From Bacillota bacterium (lineage in GTDB: Bacteria; Bacillota; Clostridia; Lachnospirales; Lachnospiraceae), in contig JAEYOY010000074.1 in NCBI GenBank assembly GCA_023411215.1, positions 1 through 64,000 on the forward strand: 64,000 bases of DNA, written 5' to 3'. This document shows positions 8,147-18,000 of this stretch, one piece after another. Below the pieces are notes generated by a model that was not told where the DNA came from, made no database searches, and was given only the letters and a program-made list of their open reading frames with translations. Both the position numbers and the translations under genes were made by a program. Numbering within the stretch: position 1 is the stretch's first letter; each line of letters opens with the position of its first letter.

Positions 8147-8839
8147 CTATTCGTGTCTCGGGTCGATGATCTTTACAGCATCAGCAACACGGCCATACTG
8201 ACCCTTGGATTTCTCGAATGCTGTATTAGCATCTTCACCCTTTTTGATGAAGTCCATCATCTTACCAAAGTTAACGAATTGGTAACCGATAATCTCACTA
8301 TTCTCATCTAAAGCAATGCCGGTTACATAACCATCGGTCATTTCAAGATAACGGGGACCCTTAGCAAGAGTGCCATACATAGTACCAACCATACTTCTAA
8401 GACCCTTACCCAAATCCTCAAGACCTGCGCCGATCGGAAGTCCGTCCTCGGAGAATGCGCTCTGAGTTCTACCGTATACAATCTGTAAGAACAGCTCTCT
8501 CATTGCTGTATTGATAGCATCACATACTAAGTCAGTATTCAATGCCTCTAAGATAGTTAAACCAGGCAGAATTTCGGATGCCATAGCTGCGGAATGAGTC
8601 ATACCGGAACAACCGATTGTCTCTACTAAGGCTTCCTGAATAATGCCGTCCTTTACGTTAAGAGTTAATTTACAAGTACCCTGCTGAGGTGCACACCAGC
8701 CGATGCCATGAGTTAAACCGGAAATATCCTTCACTTCCTTAGCCTTTACCCATTTAGCTTCTTCCGGAATAGGCGCTGCTCCATGACGAGCACCCTGGGT
8801 AACCGGACACATCATTTGAACTTCATGTGAATAAATCAT
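8147..8839 (-). CDS. Iron-sulfur cluster assembly scaffold protein (NifU-like)
   Basis: A 230-residue NifU/IscU-like protein, first gene of a two-gene operon with the GGGtGRT gene. Likely cluster-ligand cysteines are Cys in 'GIGWCAPQQGTC' (about residue 49-56) and 'ETIGCSGMTHSAAMASEIL' (about residue 77), the latter being the conserved Gly-Cys-Ser-Gly block of IscU-type scaffolds. It is longer than classical IscU (about 125 residues), with an extra domain after residue 130. It probably assembles or delivers clusters to a partner. The ATG at 8839 follows GAAAGGAGTTTCAAAAC. The upstream 220 nt hold the promoter; I could not fix its elements. Confidence 0.9.
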   Translation of the reverse strand: MIYSHEVQMMCPVTQGARHGAAPIPEEAKWVKAKEVKDISGLTHGIGWCAPQQGTCKLTLNVKDGIIQEALVETIGCSGMTHSAAMASEILPGLTILEALNTDLVCDAINTAMRELFLQIVYGRTQSAFSEDGLPIGAGLEDLGKGLRSMVGTMYGTLAKGPRYLEMTDGYVTGIALDENSEIIGYQFVNFGKMMDFIKKGEDANTAFEKSKGQYGRVADAVKIIDPRHE

Positions 8840-9060
8840 GTTTTGAAACTCCTTTCAATATACATAGTATCGCATTTCACTTCCTACTTAACAGAAAGCA
8901 CCTTGCCTGCTTCCATTCATTATGTATTAGAATACAATGCTTTCATTAATCAAGATAATTCTAATAACAAGATGTAAATCCTTGTTAAAATTTTATCTTG
9001 TGTACGTATCATATTCTCGCATAAAAATCCAAATAAGTCTATACCTTTTTGCATTATTTT

Positions 9061-9202
9061 ATAACAGTTCAGCCATACAAATTTCCAATACGATAGGATA
9101 GAGAAGCTTGCTTATCTAAGCATATCGTATTGGAAATTTGTATGGCGCTCTGCCTAAGCGAGATGTAACGTAGCGAAATCGAGCTTATGGCTGAACTGTT
9201 AT
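9061..9202. repeat. Long palindrome with one interrupted arm
   Basis: The left arm runs unbroken from 9061 to 9095 (ATAACAGTTCAGCC, then CATACAAATTTCC...). The right arm matches it over 9123-9146, is interrupted by about 40 nt that start GCTC and end GAGC, and resumes to 9202 (GGCTGAACTGTTAT). The insert is bounded on both sides by TATGGC. A 27-nt centre separates the arms. It lies in the 386-nt gap between the NifU-like gene and the HD-domain gene (8840-9225). Confidence 0.8.
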
Positions 9203-9225
9203 AGTACTTTTTCACAGTTCCCCTC

Positions 9226-9828
9226 TCATTTTCCCCATAAGGTCTTATCCTCTGTGACTAATTCATATATGTTAATGCCGGTTTTTCTCTCAAAATAGTC
9301 CTTTAATTCAAAGATTGCCTTCCATTTATCTATGGTGTACTTTGCAAACCCATAACGGATTGTCACATCAACAATTCTCTTCTCTATCAGTATGACCCCG
9401 GATGCCATGGCAAGGCAGTCGCATAATTGAATCAGGCGGTCATAATCGTCATACGTGATCGACATAAGCTTGTCTTCTAATTGTGTTCGAATGTCTTCCG
9501 GAACATCGATATTACCGGAATAGGCACCAAGATTCTGATATTGGAAGGAATGAGTAAGGCATATCCTTGCAGCGTCCTCATAACCCAGTTCGGTCATATA
9601 TTGATAGCCATCCCATACATGCTTCAGATGATTGATACCGAAGTGACGGCCGATATCATGCAGCAGTCCCAGGATATAGGCAGCTTCGGGATCCATACCC
9701 TCACATTTTTCAGCAATTCTACGAGCACATTCTGCTGCTACCCTACAGTGATCTCCCCAAAGTCCCGGGTTACGTTCCTCTGCCCGTCTTACTAATTCTT
9801 CCGCTTCGATGCGTGTTGGTATCCTCAT
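9226..9828 (-). CDS. HD-domain metal-dependent phosphohydrolase
   Basis: A 200-residue cytoplasmic protein with an HD domain (about residues 15-140). The signature 'YILGLLHDIGRHFG' carries the metal-binding His-Asp pair, an upstream His lies in 'WGDHCRVAAECA', and a later metal-site Asp in 'LCDCLA'. HD proteins hydrolyse phosphomonoesters or nucleotides; the substrate is not evident. The ATG at 9828 follows GGGATAGGG. In-frame codons reaching back to 9930 would run through a terminator hairpin (9880-9904), so the longer form is rejected. The gene stands alone downstream of the beta-helix gene's terminator. Confidence 0.85.
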   Translation of the reverse strand: MRIPTRIEAEELVRRAEERNPGLWGDHCRVAAECARRIAEKCEGMDPEAAYILGLLHDIGRHFGINHLKHVWDGYQYMTELGYEDAARICLTHSFQYQNLGAYSGNIDVPEDIRTQLEDKLMSITYDDYDRLIQLCDCLAMASGVILIEKRIVDVTIRYGFAKYTIDKWKAIFELKDYFERKTGINIYELVTEDKTLWGK

Positions 9829-9879
9829 CACCCTATCCCCCCATTTATTTATTGCAGAGCTGTTACTCGTTTTAACCTT

Positions 9880-9904
9880 AAAAAGCACGCATTGCGTGCT
9901 TTTT
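9880..9904 (-). terminator. Terminator of the beta-helix gene
   Basis: AAAAAGCACGC-ATT-GCGTGCTTTTT is a perfect 11-bp stem with T-runs in both orientations. On the minus strand it ends transcription from the gene at 10067-10735. Confidence 0.8.
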
Positions 9905-10066
9905 GTATGCCTACTTACGGGATTATTCACATAAATGCTAGCAAGCTTGCAAGATGTGATGTACTATGGTTAATCATATTGCTCACATTTGTTTACCTGC
10001 AATAAAGCTCAACTCCACAAGCTCTTTACTTCAGATCTTTCATATTTTACCCGCATCACTTCCGTG

Positions 10067-10735
10067 TTAATGCTTTTCAACAATCTCTCCTGCTTTTTTG
10101 TAAATGGAAGCCTCCGGTACAAAGCCGCGAACCATCGAGAGGGGATAGATATTGGCATTCCGTCCGATCACGGTCCCTGGATTGAGCACACTGTTGCAAC
10201 CTACCTCCACATAATCACCGAGAATTGCGCCGAATTTCTTCAGACCGGTTTCTAATTTCAAGGTTCCGGCATGCACGATTACCAGACTCTTGTCTGATTT
10301 CACATTCGAGGTGATGGACCCAGCCCCCATATGCGCCTTATAACCGAGAATTGAATCCCCGACATAATTATAATGAGGCACCTGCACCTTATTGAACAGG
10401 ATTACATTCTTAATCTCTGTAGAATTACCGACAACGACACCCTCCCCAATGATTGCACTTCCTCGGATATAGGCACAATGTCTGATATCCGCATCCTTAC
10501 CGATAATGGTCGGTCCAACAATGGAAGCAGTCGGAGCTACCTTCGCTGTTTTGGCAATCCATACATCCTCCCCTATACGGTTATACTCATCCGGTGATAA
10601 GCCCAATCCTATTCTATATATCTCTTCTTTGATTTTTCCGAGCACTTCCCATGGATAGGTACAACCTGTAAAAATATCTGCTGCTATTGTTTCCCTTAAA
10701 TCAAATAGGGACTTTATCATGAGATGTTCTGACAT
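10067..10735 (-). CDS. Left-handed beta-helix acyltransferase/GlmU C-terminal-like protein
   Basis: A 222-residue protein dominated by hexapeptide repeats ('APTASIVGPTIIGKDADIRHCAYIRGSAIIGEGVVVG', about residues 65-105, and 'VEVGCNSVLNPGTVIGRNANIYP'), which fold as a left-handed parallel beta helix like the C-terminal half of GlmU. Catalytic-type residues for acetyl transfer may be present ('GAILGDYVEVGCN'). It has no nucleotidyltransferase domain, so it is not a complete bifunctional GlmU; such proteins are often labelled UDP-GlcNAc pyrophosphorylase-related. The short helical N-terminus (residues 1-55) is typical of the clostridial group. GAGGAATTGGT precedes the ATG at 10735. Substrate unknown. 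Confidence 0.82.
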   Translation of the reverse strand: MSEHLMIKSLFDLRETIAADIFTGCTYPWEVLGKIKEEIYRIGLGLSPDEYNRIGEDVWIAKTAKVAPTASIVGPTIIGKDADIRHCAYIRGSAIIGEGVVVGNSTEIKNVILFNKVQVPHYNYVGDSILGYKAHMGAGSITSNVKSDKSLVIVHAGTLKLETGLKKFGAILGDYVEVGCNSVLNPGTVIGRNANIYPLSMVRGFVPEASIYKKAGEIVEKH

Positions 10736-11006
10736 ACCAATTCCTCCATTCTACTGCAAACCCGCGAATTCTTGATAGAAAAACTTTGATTTTCTATATG
10801 GGAGACAACACAAATTTGCCGATTGAAAAATTTCTGATATTTCAATCTAATTCCTCCCATCATTTAATATGAAGCCGTCAACTAAGAGTGTCATTATCTC
10901 CGACTGCATTTCTTCCTTAAGCTTATTTCTTGAATATAATCTGTTCATGTATATCATATAAGAGCAACCGTAATTTTTCAATAGGTTTAGTAAAATTATC
11001 CCTTTT

Positions 11007-13118
11007 TTATTTCTTGTAATATTGAATTATTTCATTGAAATATCTGGACAACGACGACTGGTTATTCAGCGTCTTAACACCATCCACCATACGTGCCACA
11101 AAGCCCTCCAGCTTACCTGTGTACTCCTCCTTGGTTATCTTTCCGTCGGATACATAGGTAAGTCCCTTCTCCCAGCTTGCAGTAAGCTCTGCATTTAGTA
11201 AGGATTTGATGGATGCATTCACAACATCGTAGATTAACTCACCTAATTGAGTCGGAGTGATAATCTGTGTCTTTTTATTCAGATTCAAATATGTAATATT
11301 AACTAATTTATTTAATATTTCTGCTCGGGTTGCACTGGTTCCAATCCCGCTACCCTTTATCTGGGCACGAAGCTCTTCATCCTCAATTAGCTGTCCGGCA
11401 TTTTCCATCGCTAAGATTAAAGCACCTGAATTGTATCTCTTCGGAGGAGTAGTCTCCCCCTCCTTCATAGTGATTGCATTTACAGGAAGCTTGGAGCCCT
11501 TTTTTAGGTTCATCAGTCTTTGCAGTAACGCCTGATCATTATTCTCATCCTCTGATGTCTCACTCTCCTCTTGCTTCTCTTTGTCCTCTGAATTCCCCTT
11601 TGCGGTAGCAGCCGGCTTGTCAGGTATGCTTCCTAGTATCTTAAGATATCCTTCCTTCTCCAGAGCTCGGAAGGTTGCAAAGAAGCTTTCTCCACTAATA
11701 CGAGTAGTAATCCCGAGCTTACGATATTCTGCCGGAGGGTAAAATATACTCAAGAATCGTTTAACAATCGTCTCATATACCTTGGCTGCTGTATGTGACA
11801 AGGATCCAAGGGCATTTAATCCCTGTCCTGTGGGAATAATTGCATAATGGTCTGTAATCTGGCTATCATTCACATAACGTGTCTTCGCTATATTCTTATA
11901 AGTCCCCTGTTCCATAATCTCAGTAGCAAAATCCCTAAACTGTCCAAGTCCCTGTAATCCCTTGATATTCTTATAAATTTCCTTGGCTACCGCTGTAGAT
12001 AGTACTCTGGCATCGGTTCTCGGATAGGTAACAAGCTTCTTCTCATAAAGCTCCTGGGTAATTTTCAAGGTCTCATCAGGGCTGATTTTGAAGAAACGGG
12101 AGCAATCATTCTGAAGCTCTGCCAAGTTATACAGCAGTGGAGGATTCTTCGTTTCCTTCTTCTTCTCAATCTGGATGACCTCAGCCAGCAATTTATCCTC
12201 GCCGTTTGCAGACTGGCCCTCGGGTGCTTCTTTCGCAGCCCAGCTACCATCCTCCAGCAAATCCGGTATCGGTCCTGCCAGCTCCGAGATCAGTTTAGCC
12301 GCGGAGGTTTTCTCAGAGAAGCCATTCTCTTTATAAAGCAGCGGTGAATTAAAATACCTGGAGCCTTCTACCGCACGAAATTCCGCCATGAAGTTACTAT
12401 CATCGACCTGTAAGCTACTGAGGACACGGTAAAAAGGAGTCTTCACAAAGTTACGAACTTCTCTTTCCCGCCTTACAACCATTCCGAGAACGCAGGTCAT
12501 AACCCGGCCAACTGAGATTGCATTCCATTTCTCAGAGCTTAATAATCGCTGTACCTCGTTACCATATTTTAGAGTCAGTATACGGGAAAAATTGATACCC
12601 ATCAGATAATCCTCCTGGGCACGAAGATAAGCCGCATCGGATAAATGATCATATGCGGATAACGGCTTCGCCTCTCGGATACCGCGCAATATCTCTTCTT
12701 CCGTCTGGGAATCAATCCAGACACGCTTCTTCTCCTTGGTGTTCGAAACCTTTGCTGCCTGGTCCACCAGGCGATATATATACTCTCCTTCCCGACCGGA
12801 GTCAGTACAGACATAGATCGTATCGACATCCTTACGATTGAGGAGTTCTTTTACAATATTGAATTGTTTTTTAACATTTGGGATAATTTCATACTTATAT
12901 TCCTTTGGTAGGAAGGGCAGTGTCTCCATGCTCCATTTTTTGAGTGCAGGGTCATAAGCTTCCGGATAGCTCATAGTTACCAGATGACCAACGCACCAGG
13001 TGACAATGGCATTCTCTGATTCGATGTATCCATCCTGCTTCTTACCGGTTATTTTCAGTGCTTTTGCAAACTCGTTTGCCACACTTGGTTTTTCTGCTAT
13101 GTATAGGCTCTTTGACAT
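11007..13118 (-). CDS. topB: DNA topoisomerase III (type IA)
   Basis: A 703-residue type IA topoisomerase that relaxes and decatenates DNA. The Toprim domain ('LYIAEKPSVANEFAKAL' with the conserved Glu, and 'VCTDSGREGEYIYRL' with the acidic triad region) is at residues about 1-150. The catalytic tyrosine lies in 'LVTYPRTDARVLS' (about residue 365), and 'SGIGTSATRAEIL' follows in domain III. There are few C-terminal zinc-finger cysteines, as expected for TopB. The ATG at 13118 begins the conserved MSKSLYIAEKPS. No Shine-Dalgarno sequence precedes it (TTGGTTCCGACA), which is unusual among its neighbours and coincides with the edge of the accessory island, so its original leader may have been displaced. 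Confidence 0.95.
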   Translation of the reverse strand: MSKSLYIAEKPSVANEFAKALKITGKKQDGYIESENAIVTWCVGHLVTMSYPEAYDPALKKWSMETLPFLPKEYKYEIIPNVKKQFNIVKELLNRKDVDTIYVCTDSGREGEYIYRLVDQAAKVSNTKEKKRVWIDSQTEEEILRGIREAKPLSAYDHLSDAAYLRAQEDYLMGINFSRILTLKYGNEVQRLLSSEKWNAISVGRVMTCVLGMVVRREREVRNFVKTPFYRVLSSLQVDDSNFMAEFRAVEGSRYFNSPLLYKENGFSEKTSAAKLISELAGPIPDLLEDGSWAAKEAPEGQSANGEDKLLAEVIQIEKKKETKNPPLLYNLAELQNDCSRFFKISPDETLKITQELYEKKLVTYPRTDARVLSTAVAKEIYKNIKGLQGLGQFRDFATEIMEQGTYKNIAKTRYVNDSQITDHYAIIPTGQGLNALGSLSHTAAKVYETIVKRFLSIFYPPAEYRKLGITTRISGESFFATFRALEKEGYLKILGSIPDKPAATAKGNSEDKEKQEESETSEDENNDQALLQRLMNLKKGSKLPVNAITMKEGETTPPKRYNSGALILAMENAGQLIEDEELRAQIKGSGIGTSATRAEILNKLVNITYLNLNKKTQIITPTQLGELIYDVVNASIKSLLNAELTASWEKGLTYVSDGKITKEEYTGKLEGFVARMVDGVKTLNNQSSLSRYFNEIIQYYKK

Positions 13119-13202
13119 TGTCGGAACCAAAAATTTATAATCATCAAATAACGTCGATTATTTTCCTTGACAATATCCATTTTTGGAATTTCACCCCTCT
13201 CT

Positions 13203-14288
13203 CTACTTAATATTTCGACGTTCTTTAGCACACTCAGGGCAACCCGTTCCATCACTTGTTCTCGTGTTGATAAAAGCTCTCCATTCATGTCCAAGTTTAC
13301 ATTTCCACCATACTTTTTTATTTGAAAACTTTGTAAACATATCTGGAGTTTTTCCCCTATTTTTTTCATAATTCCATTCTTCAGCAATTTCTGGCATCAA
13401 AGTAGCTAAATCCGTTTCTCCTACAATAGGTTTAAAGCCTGAACAATATGGGCATCCATTTTTTACCCTAGAATAAACATTAGCTTGCCATTCATGATTT
13501 TTTTCACAAAGCCACCATACTTTTTTATGTGAAGTGGCAGTAAATTCATCCGGATTTAAACCATTATTATTTGTTGGATGCCATTGCTTGGCGATTTCAG
13601 GCATTAAGGTTACTAAATCTGTTTCGCCTTTTATTGCAAATCGCCCGTAACAATATGGACATTTACTTCCGTTATTTCTATTGTGTGGTGATATTTTCCA
13701 TTCGTGGCCTTTATCACATATCCACCAGTATTTTTTATGTGAGTTTAAGGAAACTTCACTAGGCTTAATTCCATTGTTTTTCACCAAATTCCATTCTTTA
13801 GCTAATTTGGGGTTTAATATCTCTAAGTCATTGTATCCAGATAATATTGCTTGTCCTGCACAATATGGGCAATTTCTTCCAAGTCTACTTCTGCTTTCTA
13901 TTTTAGCAGGCCAACTATGCCCATGTTTACAAATCCACCAAGCCTTAAGATGTGAACCAGCTCCTATTTCGTGTGGATTTATTGTATTTCTATCATAGTC
14001 CCACTCTTTCATAAGTTCAGGATGTGTTGTTGCTATATCATTAAATCCTGCTAATACTTTATTTCCTGTACAATATGGACAAGGTGATACATGAACCTCT
14101 TTGGTTTGTTGATTTATTTTAATTCTCCTATTAGGCGATATATTAAAGGAATGATTCTTTTCGCATAACCAGAAAACCTTTTTATTTGATTGATATAAAG
14201 TATTATCAGGAGTACGTTCTCCATTCTTTTCAATATCCCATTCTTTTACCAATCGGGGAAGTTTATTTCTTATTGAATTTTCAAACAA
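13203..14288 (-). CDS. Zinc-ribbon (treble-clef) repeat protein
   Basis: A 361-residue protein built from five tandem repeats of about 65-70 residues. Each follows the pattern 'KEW...N...P...S.KKVWW.C..GHEW.A.I..R....CPYCSG..  G..DL.T..PE'. The paired Cys-x-x-Cys and Cys-x-x-x-His ligands match the treble-clef zinc-ribbon family (DUF4379-type). Such proteins are found in phages, mobile elements and near restriction systems; the role is not established, though nucleic-acid binding is likely. The start is TTG at 14288 with AGGAGGG 6 nt upstream. It lies downstream of the serine recombinase on the same strand, at the far end of the island next to topB. Confidence 0.88.
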   Translation of the reverse strand: MFENSIRNKLPRLVKEWDIEKNGERTPDNTLYQSNKKVFWLCEKNHSFNISPNRRIKINQQTKEVHVSPCPYCTGNKVLAGFNDIATTHPELMKEWDYDRNTINPHEIGAGSHLKAWWICKHGHSWPAKIESRSRLGRNCPYCAGQAILSGYNDLEILNPKLAKEWNLVKNNGIKPSEVSLNSHKKYWWICDKGHEWKISPHNRNNGSKCPYCYGRFAIKGETDLVTLMPEIAKQWHPTNNNGLNPDEFTATSHKKVWWLCEKNHEWQANVYSRVKNGCPYCSGFKPIVGETDLATLMPEIAEEWNYEKNRGKTPDMFTKFSNKKVWWKCKLGHEWRAFINTRTSDGTGCPECAKERRNIK

Positions 14289-14430
14289 AGATTACCCTCC
14301 TATTAAGTACTTATTCAACTATAAAATAACTATGTTTATATTATGTGGTATCATTGGATTTTAAGTATTTTATGAGAAAACGATTCATTCTACTTCATAA
14401 AACAAAGTTCTCCCTACAAATATTCACTTA

Positions 14431-15045
14431 TCAACTATTTTCATATTCTTTTACAAGTTTATAAAAGGTCGTCCGCTTTATTCCGAGCTGTTCCATCGCA
14501 GATGTTGCTGTTAGCTCTCCACTCTGCCATTCACTATAAACCGTTGCCCAATTATGTGGGTAATTCGTCTTCGGTCTTCCAAGTTTTTTTCCTTGAGCCT
14601 TAGCTACATCTATCCCCTGTCGTTGTCGCTTACGAATATTGTCACGTTCTTTTTCTGCAGTGTAACTTAATATCTGCAAAACAAGATCTGCGATGAAACG
14701 GCGGTCAAGGTTTCCCTCTGCGTTGCTCGTATCCAGTAATGGCATTTCAAGCACCCTAATGTCTGCCTTTAACTCTTTGGTAATGCGCTGCCATTGCACC
14801 TGTATTTCCGAGTAATTTCTTCCAAGCCTATCAAGAGAACATATTACAAGTAAGTCTCCTTCACGCAATAAAGGAGCCGTAGTATCTGTTCCAATAAGCT
14901 GATTGAAGCCACGTCTATCAAAGTTTTCCCCGCTTGCCTTATCGATGATTATATTTCGTTCATCGGCAATAACCCCACTGAGCTGTGTAAGTTGTCGGTC
15001 GAGATTTTGGTCTTTTGTCGACACTCTCGCATATCCGAAAACCAT
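14431..15045 (-). CDS. Serine recombinase (resolvase/invertase family)
   Basis: A 204-residue site-specific recombinase. The catalytic domain holds the nucleophilic Ser in 'GYARVSTKDQNLDRQL' (about residue 9), 'LLVICSLDRLGRNYSEI' with the conserved Arg pair, and the dimer-forming E helix 'KERDNIRKRQRQGIDVAKAQGKKLGRPK'. A C-terminal helix-turn-helix binds DNA ('TATSAMEQLGIKRTTFYKLVKEY'). Size and layout match Tn3 resolvase and Hin/Gin-type enzymes rather than large integrases. GAGGTGATG precedes the ATG at 15045. It follows the helicase gene by 36 nt, so it is probably cotranscribed with the restriction-like genes. Confidence 0.93.
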   Translation of the reverse strand: MVFGYARVSTKDQNLDRQLTQLSGVIADERNIIIDKASGENFDRRGFNQLIGTDTTAPLLREGDLLVICSLDRLGRNYSEIQVQWQRITKELKADIRVLEMPLLDTSNAEGNLDRRFIADLVLQILSYTAEKERDNIRKRQRQGIDVAKAQGKKLGRPKTNYPHNWATVYSEWQSGELTATSAMEQLGIKRTTFYKLVKEYENS

Positions 15046-15081
15046 CCATCATCACCTCATTTCCTTGGTTATTGTTATCAT

Positions 15082-18000
15082 CTATTCATGTTTTCCAAAA
15101 AGTTCATCCAATTTTTCGCTCAACGTACCATCTTTCGATGCTGGAAGAGAATCAAACAACTTCAGATTGTGTTTTTCAATTGGTATCTCATCGCTGAAAC
15201 CAAGAATATAGCTCTTGGCGATATTGTAGATTATTTCGGTAGGGGCAAGGCCGTATACTTGATTTTCAAAGATATATCGGAGCCTTTCAGTGTCATCTGG
15301 AATATCTTCTTTCATCTTAGGAGAATTAAAGAGTCTTTTAACGATCTCTGTAATATAAAGTCCGGACTTCATATAAAGGTCAATGAAAGTTTTATCAGGG
15401 TCATCAAAACACCCCGGATTCTCAGCCTCAAGCATATCAACCATCTTCTTTACAATATCCTTAGGAGTGAATATCTGATTTGTCTTCTGCGGTGGAATGT
15501 AGTCAAAGATATCCTCTATTGCACTCTCGTCAAAATAGTTCGAAAGTTTCTTCTTTAGGCGGAGGAACTCTTTTACTGAATCATCAAATACTACGGCATC
15601 AAAAAGCTGCCCACTAAAACGCTTCATTTCATGCGTTTCAGCATCTTCGTATTCACCACCATCTCGAAGAAATTTGAACTGCTCTAAGGTAATGCTTGTT
15701 ACTTCTACAAATACTTTATCCGGCACCTTTTGGTCGAACGTTGCGAGGGTTACCGAATCATCGCCATAAGCCATAAGGAATGAAGGAATAGTACGAGAAA
15801 AACCTCTTAGATGGTCTCTTATAGCATCCTCAATTGTGATTTTCACGCGTTCTTTTATCTTTGTTTCTATGGTTTTTACAACTTCTTTTGCTGCTTCTTT
15901 TGTAAAGTTCTCTGCAACATCCTTAAGACCCTGTTGAAGAATTTCTACGGCTTTTTTGCGACGTTCATCATACTCTTTATTTATTTCTGTTTCTGTTTTC
16001 CCCGAAGTGAAACGTTCTTTAAGAGCATCTGTTCTTTCGGCTTCTATTGTGTTCTTATCAATCGTGTAGTCGCTGAATTTCTGATTAAGCTGTTTCTCAG
16101 ATTCGTGAGAAAGATCGCGTGTCATTTGTTTTTCATCTGAAATCTTTATGTCTGAGCCATAATTTGTCTTTGCGGTCTCCACAATTGTATTAATTACATT
16201 TGTTTTAAACTTTTCCTTCAATGCGTTGAAAGTTGCATTATCATCACCATCTGATGATTCTTTTACCAGATTAATAGCGGAAGCCATTTCTTCTTCAATC
16301 TTATATATTTTATCTCCAAAAAGATCAGCAGACTTTCCGATTACATACTCTTCTGTTAGATTAACTTCTCCGTTTTCATCAATAGAAAGATTTTTCTTTG
16401 TATTCGGTGTTACTTCCGCTTTCTTGTTTGGCTCTGATGCAGGGGTTAAGGATGTAATAATCTCTATAACTTCTGCTGGCGCATTAAACACATTTGAAAT
16501 ATTCTGGAAAAGGAAATTACTCATAAAGCCACGTCTTACAACTTCCTGGCTCTTTATTTTACGAGGAATTGACATAACCTTATCCGCATCCAGTTCGATC
16601 ATCTTTCCTTCTTCATCCTCACCGATAACAGGGAAGAAGTTGAGGAGTGTCATAATATTCTGTTTACGCTTTTCTACATCGCCCTTACCGGATGTAGTAC
16701 CAGATGAAAGGTCGTTAGCGAATTCTTCGAAGATCATAAGTGTTCTCGCAGGATCAAAATCAAACACATAGGCATTTTCTTTGCGAAGATGTTCTTTTGC
16801 CGCGCTGTCGTAGAAAAGACAAGGATTCTGTGCTCTAAATGCTGCCTGCATATAAAGAGACGGACTTTTGATGTTTGAAAGCATCAATACGGCAGTCCAT
16901 TCAGGAATAGTAACGCCTGTGGTCAGCTGCCCTACAGACAGAGTGATAGTTCTATCATTCTCTGCAATTGCTTTCTTTACTTTATTGAATGACTTTTCGC
17001 TCTCGTCCTCATCATCAATCATTCCATCACCAGCTGCAAGTATTATAGTATAGTTGCCAAATACTGGATGTACACTAAGCTTCCTTGCAAGGGCTTTTGC
17101 ACTTTCGACACGATTTAGAAGCCAGAAGGTATGTTTTAACTTATTTCTCAACTCATCAGAAGAGAACGGGAATTTTTCTTGCGTGGTTAATGCATCAAGA
17201 AATTTTGTTACAGCACTATCATAAACAAACCTTCCGTTTGTTGTTGAAAAAAACTCATTGAGGTCGAATGCAAATTCTTCTGTTTCTCCATTGATTTCAA
17301 CGCCCTGTTTGATTTCATCTCGTACAATCTCAGACATTTGATAGGTGAAGAGATTAAGCTGCGGAAGTAATGCATAAGGGTTTTCTTCTCCTGGATGTTC
17401 TTCATCCCAGCTATATTTCTTTTGTTGTTCATCAGCATAAGTCCAGTTAAATATTGCATTATCCTTAAACTTATCGTTAGCAAGGGCTTTGAATGGTGTT
17501 CCGGAGAGATGCAGTGTGAACTTTCTCATAATATGATTAAATGCTGTATCTGTTTTGTATGTATCAACACCTTCATGCGCCTCATCAATAATAAGTACGT
17601 CCCATTCCATTTCGGACTTATCACTGATTTCTTTAAGCTTATCATAGTTTCCTCCAAAATAGATGGAGCCTTTCATATCCTGAAGGCTGACGAATTCAAT
17701 TATCTTTTTCTGCTCTTCAGGAGCATGAAGTATGGCTTTGATATACTCTTCCCTAGAGAGAACACCAGGAAGTCCTTTTAATGCATCAACTTCACTAACA
17801 AACAAGTATCCAGACTCTTTTCCAAGGAACTGTGCATAATCCGAAAACCAGGAGTTTGCAATGGCCGGTCTGTTTGTAACAATAAGAACCTTTTCGGCAT
17901 TGATTTCTTTACAGAAGTCATAAGCACTAAGTGATTTACCAAAACGGGGTTTTGCATTCCAAAGGAACTCTGTGTTGCTCTCACTAGCTCCTTTATATGC

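Noticed and set aside
9829..9930. N-terminal extension of the HD-domain protein
   Set aside because: It would translate through a terminator hairpin, and a good start with its own ribosome-binding site exists at 9828.
13119..13202. Attachment-site direct repeats between the left (13.1 kb) and right (26.3-26.45 kb) ends of the island
   Set aside because: Only shared strings of up to six bases (for example GTCGAT) were found, too short to support an att site by eye.
13097..13387. Open frame overlapping the topB start and the zinc-ribbon gene end
   Set aside because: It runs in another frame through two better-supported genes and lacks homology features or a ribosome-binding site.
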